Below are positions 1 to 8,001 of a stretch of DNA of 64,000 nucleotides, one piece after another. How positions within the stretch are numbered: position 1 is the stretch's first letter; every line of letters starts with the position of its first letter. Under the pieces are notes generated by a model. It ran no database searches, was not told the origin of the DNA, and saw nothing but the letters and a program-made list of their open reading frames with translations. Source of the stretch: a virus. The translations under genes were made by a program, and so were the position numbers. Where the stretch lies: positions 27,070 to 91,069 of the IMG/VR virus record IMGVR_UViG_3300020394_000267; one strand, given 5' to 3'.

Positions 1-1935
1 GGTAGAGAGTATGACAAAATATCAAAACAGAAAAAAGAACTAGAAAAACTAGGGTATGAAACTGCCATGATAATGGTTAATACAGACCTAGATACTGCTG
101 TCAGTAGAGACAAACAAAGAACTAGAACATTGGGTGCAGATAAAATCAGTCCAATGTGGCAATCAGTACAAAAAAACATTGGTAGATTTTCAAACCTCTT
201 CAAACAGAATTTTTTCATTGTAGACAATTCAGATGGTGCCGACTATAAAAAAGGTTCGTTGTCTGTATATAGAAGTATTATGTCTTGGTCAAAGAGACCA
301 CCACAACATAGACTTGCCAAGGCGTGGATTAAAGACCAGAAACAACAACGCAATATCAAAGAAGCAGAATTACCACCACATCTCAAGAGACATTTTGACA
401 AGGACGGAAATGTTAAGAAGGGTTCTTGGAAATCTGGTGATTGGAAAGCAGATAAGAAACAACCAAAAGTCAAGTTTACAGTAAAAGATGTGACACCGAA
501 AGGATATGGCCCCAGAGAAGATATAGACAAAATGGACATGGGTGATGTCATTAAAGATTTTTACAAGAGTGATGCACCTCAGTTCAAAGGCAAATCCAAA
601 AAGAAACGCAGAGAGATGGCGATTGCCGCTAAACTTGCTACTGAGTGCAAGGACGAAAAAGATTTCAAACCACATATGATGTATGACCCTAAAACTGGTA
701 AAGGTGTTAAGGCGAATACTTACATGCAACATGTCGCTTTAGATAAGAAGGGGTATGTCCACGAGAAACCAGAAATAAAAGAAGATTTAAGAAAGTGGTT
801 TGGTAAAGGTAAGAAGGGGGATTGGATTCGCGTAGGCACAGATGGTGAAATCAAGGGAGATTGTGCAAGAGAGCCTGGCGAGGGTAAACCAAAGTGTATG
901 CCTAGAGACAAGGCACACAGCATGTCTAAAAAGGACAGGGCGACATCTGCCAGAAGGAAACGCAGAGAAGACCCAGTTGCAGATAGGAAGGGTAAAGGTG
1001 GAAAACCAATTATGGTTAAAACCGATGTGAAGGAAGATGTAAAAATTAGTAGATATGAATGGGGTAGACCAGACGGCACAGAATATATGAAAGCGCTGAC
1101 GCCTGGCGAGCCTGGTAAAACTACTAAAAAGAACAGGTCAAATGGAAATCTCAAACACTACAAGGCAGTATGTGAAGAAGGAGATAAAGAAGAATTAAAA
1201 TCAATAGCATCTGCAACCCACGACCAAATACACAAAGATGTAGATGGGACTCAAGATGACTTTGAGGGAATTATTACCCTTGATACTATTGATAACGATT
1301 GGACTGCGATATTCACAGAACCAGAAATAGAAGCACTTGAACACGAAGTTGATGAATTATCTTTTGAAGATATGATGGGTCTGGGAATGTATGACCAAGA
1401 CGAATTAGAAGATTTTGAGGCATTTGACCAAGATGTAGACTGGCACGATGAAGTACAAATAACTGAAGTTCTATCCATTCAAGGTAGAATGAAAAGACGA
1501 TTTGCTGCTAGAAGAAATAGACAAAAACTTAAAGTTGCTCGAATGAGAGCCGCGAGGAGGGCAGCTGACCCAACTAGGTTGAAGAGGCGTGCTACTCGTG
1601 GTGCGAGGAATATGCTCAAGAACAGGATTGCGAGAGGTAGGGATTTGGGTTCATTGCCACCCGCTGAGAAGGCTCGTATTGAAGGTATGGTTATGAGATT
1701 TTCTGGATTAGTATCTAGGATTGCTCAGAGAATGATACCTATTGTTCGTAAGAACGAAATGAAAAGATTGAAATCTGGTTCAAGACAGAAATCCCAGAAG
1801 GCGAAGAAGTATAATCCAAAGAAAGCATTGGCTTCTGCTTCAAAACAGAAGGGTAAAAAGTTTAAGGCAAGTAAGAAAACATTTGCTAAACCAAAATTAG
1901 CAAGTAAACCAAAGGCGGCGAAGAAAACGAAATGA
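1..1935 (+). CDS. 5'-truncated kinase-like / DUF5872-like Lys-rich phage protein (C-terminal part)
   Basis: The frame is open to the first base of the window, so the start lies upstream; the Met at base 67 is internal. The first ~90 visible residues (GYETAMIMVNTDLDTA, then a segment ending IIVDN-like) resemble the C-terminal half of a P-loop kinase/zeta-toxin-like domain seen in phage proteins. A middle segment carries DFYKSDAPQFKGKSKKKRR. A segment near bases 790-1020 (DWIRVGTDGEIKGDC, then KCMPRDKAHSMSKKDRA) resembles the DUF5872 type found in many phages. The last ~150 residues are extremely Lys/Arg rich, suggesting nucleic-acid contact. The next gene overlaps its stop by 4 bases. The domain names are inferences from motif memory; the biological role is unknown. 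Confidence 0.8.
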   Translation, partial: GREYDKISKQKKELEKLGYETAMIMVNTDLDTAVSRDKQRTRTLGADKISPMWQSVQKNIGRFSNLFKQNFFIVDNSDGADYKKGSLSVYRSIMSWSKRPPQHRLAKAWIKDQKQQRNIKEAELPPHLKRHFDKDGNVKKGSWKSGDWKADKKQPKVKFTVKDVTPKGYGPREDIDKMDMGDVIKDFYKSDAPQFKGKSKKKRREMAIAAKLATECKDEKDFKPHMMYDPKTGKGVKANTYMQHVALDKKGYVHEKPEIKEDLRKWFGKGKKGDWIRVGTDGEIKGDCAREPGEGKPKCMPRDKAHSMSKKDRATSARRKRREDPVADRKGKGGKPIMVKTDVKEDVKISRYEWGRPDGTEYMKALTPGEPGKTTKKNRSNGNLKHYKAVCEEGDKEELKSIASATHDQIHKDVDGTQDDFEGIITLDTIDNDWTAIFTEPEIEALEHEVDELSFEDMMGLGMYDQDELEDFEAFDQDVDWHDEVQITEVLSIQGRMKRRFAARRNRQKLKVARMRAARRAADPTRLKRRATRGARNMLKNRIARGRDLGSLPPAEKARIEGMVMRFSGLVSRIAQRMIPIVRKNEMKRLKSGSRQKSQKAKKYNPKKALASASKQKGKKFKASKKTFAKPKLASKPKAAKKTK

Positions 1936-2408
1936 TTACATTCAAACAATTATTAGAAAAAAATGTACCGACCAATCCAAAGTTATGGTCTAAATTTAAA
2001 TCACAGGCAAAGGCGAAGTTCGATGTCTATCCTTCAGCATACGCGAATGGATGGGCTGCGAAACAGTACAAGAAAGCTGGTGGTGGATGGAAGACTGTAT
2101 CTGAATCTTTATCTGAAGAGACTGGCGAAGAAATCACTATCATTACAGAAGAGGGTGAAAAGAAGAAAGTCAAATTAGGTAAAGTCCAGAGAGGCGGCAG
2201 TAAGAAATTTTATGTACATGTCAAGAACGATAAAGGCAATGTTGTCAAAGTATCGTTTGGAGACCCGAATATGGAAATCAAACGAGATGACCCAGAACGC
2301 AGAAAGTCATTTCGTGCAAGGCACAATTGCGACAATCCAGGCCCTCGCTGGAAAGCAAGATACTGGAGTTGTAAGCAATGGAGGGCCGGTTCCAAAGTAG
2401 AGGATTAG
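1932..2408 (+). CDS. Conserved phage protein with basic N-terminal and Cys-containing C-terminal segments
   Basis: 158 residues, starting at an ATG that overlaps the upstream stop (ATGA), which implies translational coupling. The N-terminal ~45 residues (PTNPKLWSKFKSQAKAKF, then YANGWAAKQYKK) form a short module that recurs in many phage and virus proteins. The C-terminal ~55 residues contain VSFGDPNMEIKRDDPERR and two Cys (HNCDNPG, YWSCKQWR), a segment also common in T4-like marine phages. No catalytic motif is visible. It lies in the Lys-rich late-type block with the proteins on either side and may be virion- or scaffold-associated; this is inference from position only. Confidence 0.85.
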   Translation: MITFKQLLEKNVPTNPKLWSKFKSQAKAKFDVYPSAYANGWAAKQYKKAGGGWKTVSESLSEETGEEITIITEEGEKKKVKLGKVQRGGSKKFYVHVKNDKGNVVKVSFGDPNMEIKRDDPERRKSFRARHNCDNPGPRWKARYWSCKQWRAGSKVED

Positions 2409-2409
2409 T

Positions 2410-2649
2410 ATGATTGAGTGGTTAAAGCGGTTACTTTACGAAGAGTGGGAGATAACAATTTTCTATCCCGCTGAGACAAGAGTATTAGCAGACGGAACCA
2501 GAGTCGAAAGTTTGAAACCAAAAACATATAGGGCAAAAGCTTTGAAGAAGATATCTGAAAAACATTTTAAGTTTGTTGATACAGAGGGTGTACTACATGA
2601 AATAAGAGTAGTAAATCCTGTAGGGTATGACATTAAAAAGGTATACTAA
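2410..2649 (+). CDS. Small conserved phage protein, function unknown
   Basis: 79 residues, starting one base after the previous stop codon. It begins MIEWLKRLLYEEWEITIF and reads as a compact beta-rich protein with no signal peptide, Cys or catalytic motif. Short proteins of this type are common beside structural genes in T4-like cyanophages, but I cannot name a function. The tight spacing and 1-base stop/start overlap with the next gene place it in the same transcript as genes 1-4 of the window. Confidence 0.75.
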   Translation: MIEWLKRLLYEEWEITIFYPAETRVLADGTRVESLKPKTYRAKALKKISEKHFKFVDTEGVLHEIRVVNPVGYDIKKVY

Positions 2650-2858
2650 TGGAAGGTACAGTCTCACACATTACACCAACTATACCCACAGCGAGTTCTA
2701 CTCATTCGTGGAGTGATAAACAAGTTGTTACCAAGGTGTACAACGGTGGTGAGGGACAGGTCATGGTAAAACAAGATATATACAATACTACTATTTACGA
2801 TATGTATGGTAATAAACAGTCTGTGACTACTTCACATACTATAGATTACCTAATTTAA
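2649..2858 (+). CDS. Small hypothetical phage protein
   Basis: 69 residues. The ATG shares a base with the preceding TAA (TAATG), a typical coupled junction. The sequence is Thr/Ser/Tyr rich (HITPTIPTASSTHSW, DIYNTTIYDMYGNK) and looks like an all-beta or extended segment, as seen in short virion or adaptor proteins. No known family is recognised. It is the last gene before an 83-base gap that carries a T4-late-type promoter motif, so it probably ends a transcription unit. Confidence 0.65.
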   Translation: MEGTVSHITPTIPTASSTHSWSDKQVVTKVYNGGEGQVMVKQDIYNTTIYDMYGNKQSVTTSHTIDYLI

Positions 2859-2899
2859 ATTATGTTCATGTGATTGTTGGGCCCCTAGCACTTGAACTT

Positions 2900-2907
2900 T
2901 ATAAATA
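2900..2907 (+). promoter_or_regulatory. T4-late-type promoter motif TATAAATA
   Basis: TATAAATA is the consensus -10 element recognised by gp55-type late sigma factors in T4-like phages. It lies 34 bases upstream of the ATG of the 744-residue protein, in one of the few intergenic gaps of this block, followed by a GGAG ribosome site. An 8-mer like this will occur several times by chance in AT-rich DNA, so only its position supports the call. Confidence 0.5.
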
Positions 2908-2941
2908 ATACCAATAAACAAATTTATATTGGAGATACCAA

Positions 2942-5176
2942 ATGTCCAGCAGATTAGACAGAATAATTAGGGAAGTCCTTACAGAAGGGCAAAGTACCCT
3001 ATTAGAAGCGGACTTGACAAGGAGACTTGACATGCTCGTGAGACAGGGATTAATGCCTGCCTCTCAATTACCTATACTAAAACGCGGTTTAGAGAAATTC
3101 AACCAAGGTAAAGTGCCTGCACCGAATGAAAGAAACGCGGTTAATACACTACTAAACGGTATGATGTTCATCGTATTAGGTGACGATACTGTATTCAATA
3201 GAGCAAGAACTTCTGTACAAAAGAACAGATATCAGACAGAAGAATTTGATGACCTTGAAGAGAAGATGACTGTGGATATTGACCATAGTGGTGAGAAGGA
3301 CGATGCTGCTAAAAAACATGGTATCACATTAAAAAGAACTGGTTCTACTACAGTCAATGCTACAGGGTCACGCAAGAACCTCAAAAAATATCTAACGCAC
3401 CATCATGGCGGAGACAAGAAAGATGCCGCTGATGTACACAAGAGTGTATTCAAAGAAGAACAAGTCGCAATGAGGATGGCGATTGAAGAAGATAAAGATT
3501 GGCCTAGACCTTTTACAAAAGCTGAAAGGTCAGAATTTATGCGTCCCAAAGAAAAGTCTGCTGAAGAAACCAAAGCGATAAAAGACCGCATGAAGGCAAA
3601 GAATAAATCAAGACCTAAAGGTGTACAAGAAAGCGAAGAATTAGATGAAATATCTGATAAGATGAAACTCAATTACATTAAGAAAGCTAACAAAGAAATC
3701 ACAAAGTCGGAAAAAGAGAGAGATGAGATTCAGAAGAGCGATAAGCCAGGTCATGACCAGTCATATAAAAGCATTATGGATTTAAAACATAAATCTGATG
3801 CAGATAAAAGAAGAAAGGGTGTTAGACAAGCTAGAAGTACATTGCAAAAAGAAGAACAACTAGACGAGTATGGTGCAATGTCAAGTGATAAGGCATCACA
3901 CGATACTGGTGGATTCAGAATTTCAAATAAAGACGCCTCTGCTGCTAAAGAAAGAGCAAAGAAAAAGAGTGCAGAGAAACGCGACAAGTTATCAAATATA
4001 ATCAAAAAGAACACCATCCAGAAAGGGCCTATGAAAGGTTACATGACGGATGAAGTTAATCAAGGGGAAGAAAAAATGGATATTGATTGGACAAAAAATC
4101 CTTTCGCTCAAGCAAAAGCCATGGCTGAAGGAAAATTTAAAGACATGGCTACTAGGCAGTCCGAAGAGGAAAGACTCAAGGCAGAGAAAAAAGCTAAGAG
4201 ACTTTCTGATAAAAAGAGTAAAGAAGAAAAAGAGACTGACCCAGGCTTAGACGAGGGTGTTGCTAAAAATACTCTTGATATCTATCAGGCACACGCGGAT
4301 AAGAAAAAGAAAGATAGTCTCAAAGTGGGTCAGAAGGCACCCGATGGGGCGTCAAAAGCCAATGAACGCCAGTTGAGTTCAATCGCAAAACAAATGAACA
4401 AGGCAGTTGATAAAGCAAACGCTAAACTCAAGGAAGAACTAGAAGGACTACCAGAGTTAGATGCGATGGACTATGAGATGTGGGAAGCATATCAGTCCCC
4501 TACAAAGAACAACTACACCGACAAGGAACTTAGACAGGCGAAAGGTATCGCATTTGATAAGAGATACAAAGGTGGTAACATGACAGGTGCTGCTAAGGCA
4601 ATGGAGAAAATCAAGAAAGGTTTATCCGACCATCCTGTTGCTTCTAAAGCATTAAGAAAAGCAAACGAAGAGAACATGAAAGATGAGTGGTTAGACTTGT
4701 TTGATGGTGTAGAAGATTTCAATCAAATTATTGAGATGTCTTATAAAGAAAAGTTTAATTCTATGTTGAAGAAGACAGGTAAAACTCTTGCTGGTATGTC
4801 ACCAGAAGAGAAGAAGAAATTCTTTAACAAAGTAGATGGCGCTCACGATGCAGTAAACGAAAACAAAGCATTTAGAGATGCTGCTAGGGATTACGCGAAA
4901 GATGATAAGAAAGGACTTGCACCTACTAAGAAGGATGCACCTAAAGTATCAGACGCGAAGAACGCCAAAGAAATCGAACATATCGTACCTCAAATGAGGA
5001 AAGCTATTTCAGTAGGTAAGAAAGTGCAATTTAAAGATGGGAAACATCACACAGTTTCCAAGGCACACGCCGCTAAATTCTTGAATAAATACATGAGTGG
5101 CAAACCCGCTGATAAAGAAAAAATGCAATCGCATGCCCACGCAAGTCATAAGAACTTCATGGATCATGCAAAATAG
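2942..5176 (+). CDS. Large Lys-rich phage protein, probable late/virion protein
   Basis: 744 residues with a GGAG ribosome site 5-8 bases upstream. The N-terminal ~100 residues form an ordered helical module (MSSRLDRIIREVLTEG, DMLVRQGLMPASQLPILKR), after which the protein becomes a long, highly charged Lys/Glu-rich sequence with repeated ...EELDEI... and ...EQLDEYG... segments. These resemble the short acidic tails and linkers repeated in marine T4-like phage head proteins. No enzyme motif is visible. A late-type promoter lies directly upstream. It may be an internal head, scaffold or DNA-packaging accessory protein; this is an inference from composition and position. Confidence 0.8.
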   Translation: MSSRLDRIIREVLTEGQSTLLEADLTRRLDMLVRQGLMPASQLPILKRGLEKFNQGKVPAPNERNAVNTLLNGMMFIVLGDDTVFNRARTSVQKNRYQTEEFDDLEEKMTVDIDHSGEKDDAAKKHGITLKRTGSTTVNATGSRKNLKKYLTHHHGGDKKDAADVHKSVFKEEQVAMRMAIEEDKDWPRPFTKAERSEFMRPKEKSAEETKAIKDRMKAKNKSRPKGVQESEELDEISDKMKLNYIKKANKEITKSEKERDEIQKSDKPGHDQSYKSIMDLKHKSDADKRRKGVRQARSTLQKEEQLDEYGAMSSDKASHDTGGFRISNKDASAAKERAKKKSAEKRDKLSNIIKKNTIQKGPMKGYMTDEVNQGEEKMDIDWTKNPFAQAKAMAEGKFKDMATRQSEEERLKAEKKAKRLSDKKSKEEKETDPGLDEGVAKNTLDIYQAHADKKKKDSLKVGQKAPDGASKANERQLSSIAKQMNKAVDKANAKLKEELEGLPELDAMDYEMWEAYQSPTKNNYTDKELRQAKGIAFDKRYKGGNMTGAAKAMEKIKKGLSDHPVASKALRKANEENMKDEWLDLFDGVEDFNQIIEMSYKEKFNSMLKKTGKTLAGMSPEEKKKFFNKVDGAHDAVNENKAFRDAARDYAKDDKKGLAPTKKDAPKVSDAKNAKEIEHIVPQMRKAISVGKKVQFKDGKHHTVSKAHAAKFLNKYMSGKPADKEKMQSHAHASHKNFMDHAK

Positions 5177-5209
5177 TTTTAATAACCAAAAACACATAGG
5201 AGAGAAAAA

Positions 5210-5800
5210 ATGAGTGGATGGGGAGCAACTGATTCAGACGAATCAAAACCAAAGTGGTTAACAGCAGACCAAAAAGAAGATGTCTTTGCTAACTCTAGTG
5301 GTTGGGTTGTAAAAGCTGGGTCAACTATGACAGGAAATGGCAATACAAGTGCCACTCCAGAAGTTTTAGTTGCACTTGGTTCACTTGCGACTTCACTAGG
5401 ACAAGCAACTATTGATGCTGTAGATTGGGAAAGCACAGCTTTTGATGTATCCGATGGTGGAACACTTAAAATTAATGTTCACTATAATGAGGAAATCACA
5501 GTCGCTGGTGCTTCACCTCTAATGTATGTAGCGAACAACCAAGCAGGTGGCGGTTCAGCATCTAGTGTTACATTAACAATGGATGGAAGTTTACCGTTTA
5601 CTGGTGAAAAACTTACATTTAGTGCTACGATAGGTGCTGGTGGCTCAACAATTGTTGCAGACGATGTACTTTCATTCGCAGCTCAATCGATTGACCTCAA
5701 CGGTTCTACAATGGTAGACGCAATCGGTGGTGGAAATGCGGAGAGAGCAATCTCATCTGCACAAGCAACCGCTGGTGGAACACTAACCGCAACTGCATAA
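5210..5800 (+). CDS. Probable virion decoration/structural protein
   Basis: 196 residues starting at an ATG preceded by AGGAGAG. Composition is Ala/Gly/Ser/Thr rich with almost no Cys and a beta-strand pattern (GTLKINVHYNEEITVAGASP, SSVTLTMDGSLPFTGEKLTF), typical of Ig-like or decoration domains on phage capsids or fibres. The next coding unit is the 16-residue Cys peptide, placed with its own strong ribosome site 12 bases after this stop. Assignment as a virion protein is by composition and neighbours; no specific family is recognised. Confidence 0.75.
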   Translation: MSGWGATDSDESKPKWLTADQKEDVFANSSGWVVKAGSTMTGNGNTSATPEVLVALGSLATSLGQATIDAVDWESTAFDVSDGGTLKINVHYNEEITVAGASPLMYVANNQAGGGSASSVTLTMDGSLPFTGEKLTFSATIGAGGSTIVADDVLSFAAQSIDLNGSTMVDAIGGGNAERAISSAQATAGGTLTATA

Positions 5801-5811
5801 GGAGATAAAGC

Positions 5812-5862
5812 ATGTGTAAATGTTGCAAGTGTTGTACATGTACATGCCCAGAGTGTAACTAA
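5812..5862 (+). CDS. 16-residue cysteine-rich micropeptide (8 Cys)
   Basis: The frame reads MCKCCKCCTCTCPECN and stops at TAA; Cys sits at positions 2, 4, 5, 7, 8, 10, 12 and 15. A strong ribosome site (AAGGAG) lies 7 bases upstream of the ATG, and the stop overlaps the ATG of the next gene (TAATG). The peptide is therefore placed exactly like a translated cistron in a coupled operon. Density and spacing of Cys (CxCC, CxC, CxxC) would suit soft-metal or zinc binding as in metallothioneins, or an oxidised disulfide knot. It may alternatively act as a translated leader that couples expression of the downstream virion gene. Coding is inferred from start context only; no homolog is known to me. 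Confidence 0.6.
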   Translation: MCKCCKCCTCTCPECN

Positions 5863-6308
5863 TGGCTGATAGTAAACTTTCAGAATTAACGGCTGCTACA
5901 TCTGTAGCAGCCGCAGATACCTTTTATCTAGTACAAAGTTCTACTAGTAAAGGTGTGACAGCTGCAAATCTATTCGCTGATGTGGCGACACCTGTATCTT
6001 TTTCAGATAAGGTATCAATCGCAGACGCGGATACAGTAACAGGGCCAGGCGTAGTCTCAGTCGCAACGAATGTGACTAGACTTACCAATCCAGGCACAGG
6101 TGGTACACTAACCATTGGTGCTGGTACAGAAGGTCAATTGAAAATTATTGTTATGGATGGCAATTCTAGTGCGGTAACACTGACACTAGACGATTCAGAC
6201 TTAGGTCATGATACCATTACATTCAATAATGCTGGTGATACGGCAACCCTCATATATACTAATAGTAAATGGTGGATGATAGGGGGAACTGCTACAGTCG
6301 CCAATTAG
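5862..6308 (+). CDS. Probable phage structural (fibre/decoration-like) protein
   Basis: 148 residues, start coupled to the Cys micropeptide stop. The N-terminal ~40 residues (KLSELTAATSVAAADTFYLV) match a module that often opens phage tail-fibre or structural proteins. The rest is a Thr/Ala/Gly-rich beta pattern ending with a hydrophobic strand (SKWWMIGGTATVAN), the style of a repeat-like trimeric or decoration domain. No enzymatic motif. Its position among late-type genes supports a virion role; which part of the particle it belongs to cannot be told. Confidence 0.75.
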   Translation: MADSKLSELTAATSVAAADTFYLVQSSTSKGVTAANLFADVATPVSFSDKVSIADADTVTGPGVVSVATNVTRLTNPGTGGTLTIGAGTEGQLKIIVMDGNSSAVTLTLDDSDLGHDTITFNNAGDTATLIYTNSKWWMIGGTATVAN

Positions 6309-6328
6309 ATAATAAAAAGATTTTATGA

Positions 6329-6706
6329 ATGATTGAATTGAATGAAGAGAATTATTTAGTATACGCATTGAAAAATTATAATAGTCCAGAGTGTTCTGGA
6401 ATGGATGATTTTGAAGAGGATGTAAAACGGTTCAAGTACTTGAAGAGACTTTTCCGTAGGTATGAAAGAACAGAAGTCTTGAATGACCGACTCATCTTAA
6501 ATCATCTTATCGTATTATACAATGTTTTTGACAAGGCTGCAACGCCTTTGTTGTTCTATAAGATAGACAAAGAACATTGGTCTATACTAAAAACTTTTTT
6601 GGTATTCTTGAACAGGATGCCAATGGAACAAATAATCACTGGTGGTGTTAGGGGAGATGATATCCAACTAGACATGAAAGTGATTCAGATTTTAAGGAAA
6701 ATTTAA
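6329..6706 (+). CDS. Conserved T4-like marine phage protein (DUF7207-like)
   Basis: 125 residues, all-helical, with charged N-terminus and the segment DVKRFKYLKRLFRRYERT followed by LNHLIVLYNVF. This resembles a small protein conserved in cyanophage and pelagiphage genomes near neck/head genes; I associate it with DUF7207 from memory. No catalytic residues are evident. It is followed immediately by the next ATG (no gap), so both are probably co-translated. Role unknown. Confidence 0.8.
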   Translation: MIELNEENYLVYALKNYNSPECSGMDDFEEDVKRFKYLKRLFRRYERTEVLNDRLILNHLIVLYNVFDKAATPLLFYKIDKEHWSILKTFLVFLNRMPMEQIITGGVRGDDIQLDMKVIQILRKI

Positions 6707-7258
6707 ATGTCCAGAGTTGTTGACAGTTTAATCGCATACAGGATACTGAGGATGTTCGCACAGCCTATTAAGAAACATCCAGCGTATCAGATGGGAATTG
6801 TCGATGCAGACGGTAACAAGATAAAAGAACCATCTGGTTCTCAAGAATTGGATGCCTACACATTACTGGACAAACTCGCTTTTAAAATTAAGCGAGCATT
6901 AATGAAGTCGCCTGACAGAACTGCGAAACGACTTCTCACATTTGCGGCCGCTATTGCACTTCTACGCGAATCGAAAGATAATGTAGAAGAGATGGAAGAT
7001 GGTGAATTTGAGGCATTGCTTGATTTATATTCAGAGGATGAAAATGTAATCAAAGAATCAAAAATGCTCGAAATGGGGAGAACTCCGTTCACCTATTTTG
7101 CTTTGGATGAGGAGATTGCAAATGTAGCAGGCCCGATGGGTGGTGGCGCAATTGCTGGAATAGGAACTGGGGCGCAAGGCGAGCCAGGCAGAAATCCTAG
7201 TCTCATGCCTCTTCAAAGAAGGAAGAAAAAGAGGCAAGTAAATGGCAAATCAAACTAA
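6707..7258 (+). CDS. Conserved T4-like marine phage protein, unknown function
   Basis: 183 residues. The N-terminus (RILRMFAQPIKKHPAYQMGI) and the helical middle (KLAFKIKRALMKSPDRTAKR) resemble a protein widely conserved among T4-like cyanophages and often placed with neck/tail genes. The C-terminal 50 residues are Gly/Pro rich and then end in a Lys/Arg stretch (RRKKKR), suggesting a flexible basic tail. It overlaps the following gene by 17 bases. No function can be assigned from sequence. Confidence 0.8.
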   Translation: MSRVVDSLIAYRILRMFAQPIKKHPAYQMGIVDADGNKIKEPSGSQELDAYTLLDKLAFKIKRALMKSPDRTAKRLLTFAAAIALLRESKDNVEEMEDGEFEALLDLYSEDENVIKESKMLEMGRTPFTYFALDEEIANVAGPMGGGAIAGIGTGAQGEPGRNPSLMPLQRRKKKRQVNGKSN

Positions 7259-7694
7259 TTTAGACACAAAAATAGCTCTTATGGAGAACGATATCAGACA
7301 GATGGGGGGACTGTTTGATAGACTTGATGTATCCATAGAAAAGATTACAGAGTTAAATACCTCGATTAAGGAGGTTCTTGCGGTGCATGAACAAAGAATT
7401 ACTGCCGCTGAGGTAGACTTAGAAAGAACATATGATACTTTTGAAGAGAAGTATGAACAATTACATTCGCGTATATCTACCACTAACAGGGAATTATCAA
7501 AAGAACTGAAAGATAATACCGCCGCTGTACAAGACACTTTAAAGGAACTAACTGCTCAAATAACTGAGCACGCGAATCACCATGACGATAGAATAAGGGC
7601 CCTCGAAAAAAGACAGTGGATGATGATGGGTGCTGCCGCTATTTTAGGATTCTTAATAGGAAATGCAGAAGCTTTATCGCTAATTTTCTCTTGA
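7242..7694 (+). CDS. Coiled-coil protein with C-terminal membrane anchor
   Basis: 150 residues. Residues ~10-115 have a continuous heptad-like pattern (IEKITELNTSIKEVLAVHEQ and onward), followed by a basic spacer (RIRALEKRQ) and one hydrophobic segment (MMMGAAAILGFLIG) near the C-terminus. This is the layout of small tail-anchored phage proteins (haemolysin XhlA-like / DUF7201-like) found in cyanophages. The last codons overlap the -35 box of a promoter that drives the next gene, so this gene closes the first transcription unit. Confidence 0.8.
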   Translation: MANQTNLDTKIALMENDIRQMGGLFDRLDVSIEKITELNTSIKEVLAVHEQRITAAEVDLERTYDTFEEKYEQLHSRISTTNRELSKELKDNTAAVQDTLKELTAQITEHANHHDDRIRALEKRQWMMMGAAAILGFLIGNAEALSLIFS

Positions 7695-7725
7695 CATTTG
7701 CTCTTAAATATGAGATCATGATCTC
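7691..7725 (+). promoter_or_regulatory. Sigma70-type promoter with palindromic -10 (GATCAT class)
   Basis: TTGACA at 7691-7696, 17 bases, then GATCAT at 7714-7719 preceded by TG at -15/-14 (extended -10). GAGATCATGATCTC at 7712-7725 is a perfect 14-base palindrome lying over the -10. The same TTGAC-TTTGC-ATATG-GATCAT layout recurs at 25948, 31876 and, less exactly, 29928. The palindrome may be an operator or a GATC-methylation-sensitive element; that is inference. Confidence 0.75.
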
Positions 7726-7751
7726 GTGAATAAGAGAATAAGGAGAATAAT

Positions 7752-7946
7752 ATGAGTCATTGGGTAAACGATAGAATAGCTGACGATGCGATAGATACTG
7801 TCGCTAATATGTCAGATAATGATGTCAAGAAAAATTTATTTAACAGAGGGAAGAGAGTTCTTCCTAAAGATATGGATGCTAAAAGAGACATCTTAATAGA
7901 CCTAGTTTTTGATGACCTAATGTCAAGACCAGGCCCCCACGGTTAA
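7752..7946 (+). CDS. Small hypothetical phage protein
   Basis: 64 residues, preceded by AAGGAG and by the strong promoter at 7691-7725. It starts MSHWVNDRIADDAIDTVAN and ends in a short Gly/Pro/His tail. The pattern is helical, with no Cys or catalytic motif. As a lone small gene between two promoters it is likely expressed early and strongly, which is common for small host-takeover proteins of T4-like phages, but nothing in the sequence identifies a target. Confidence 0.75.
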   Translation: MSHWVNDRIADDAIDTVANMSDNDVKKNLFNRGKRVLPKDMDAKRDILIDLVFDDLMSRPGPHG

Positions 7947-7965
7947 AAAAATTTAAAGAATTCGC

Positions 7966-7994
7966 TTGACTTTTAATGCACTTATGTGTATAAT
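7966..7994 (+). promoter_or_regulatory. Promoter for primase; predicts a leaderless mRNA
   Basis: TTGACT at 7966-7971, 17 bases, then a perfect TATAAT at 7989-7994. A start point 6-7 bases downstream would fall at about 8001, one base before the ATG of the primase gene at 8002. No ribosome-binding site precedes that ATG within a transcript from this promoter. Confidence 0.8.
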
Positions 7995-8001
7995 GTGACC
8001 T

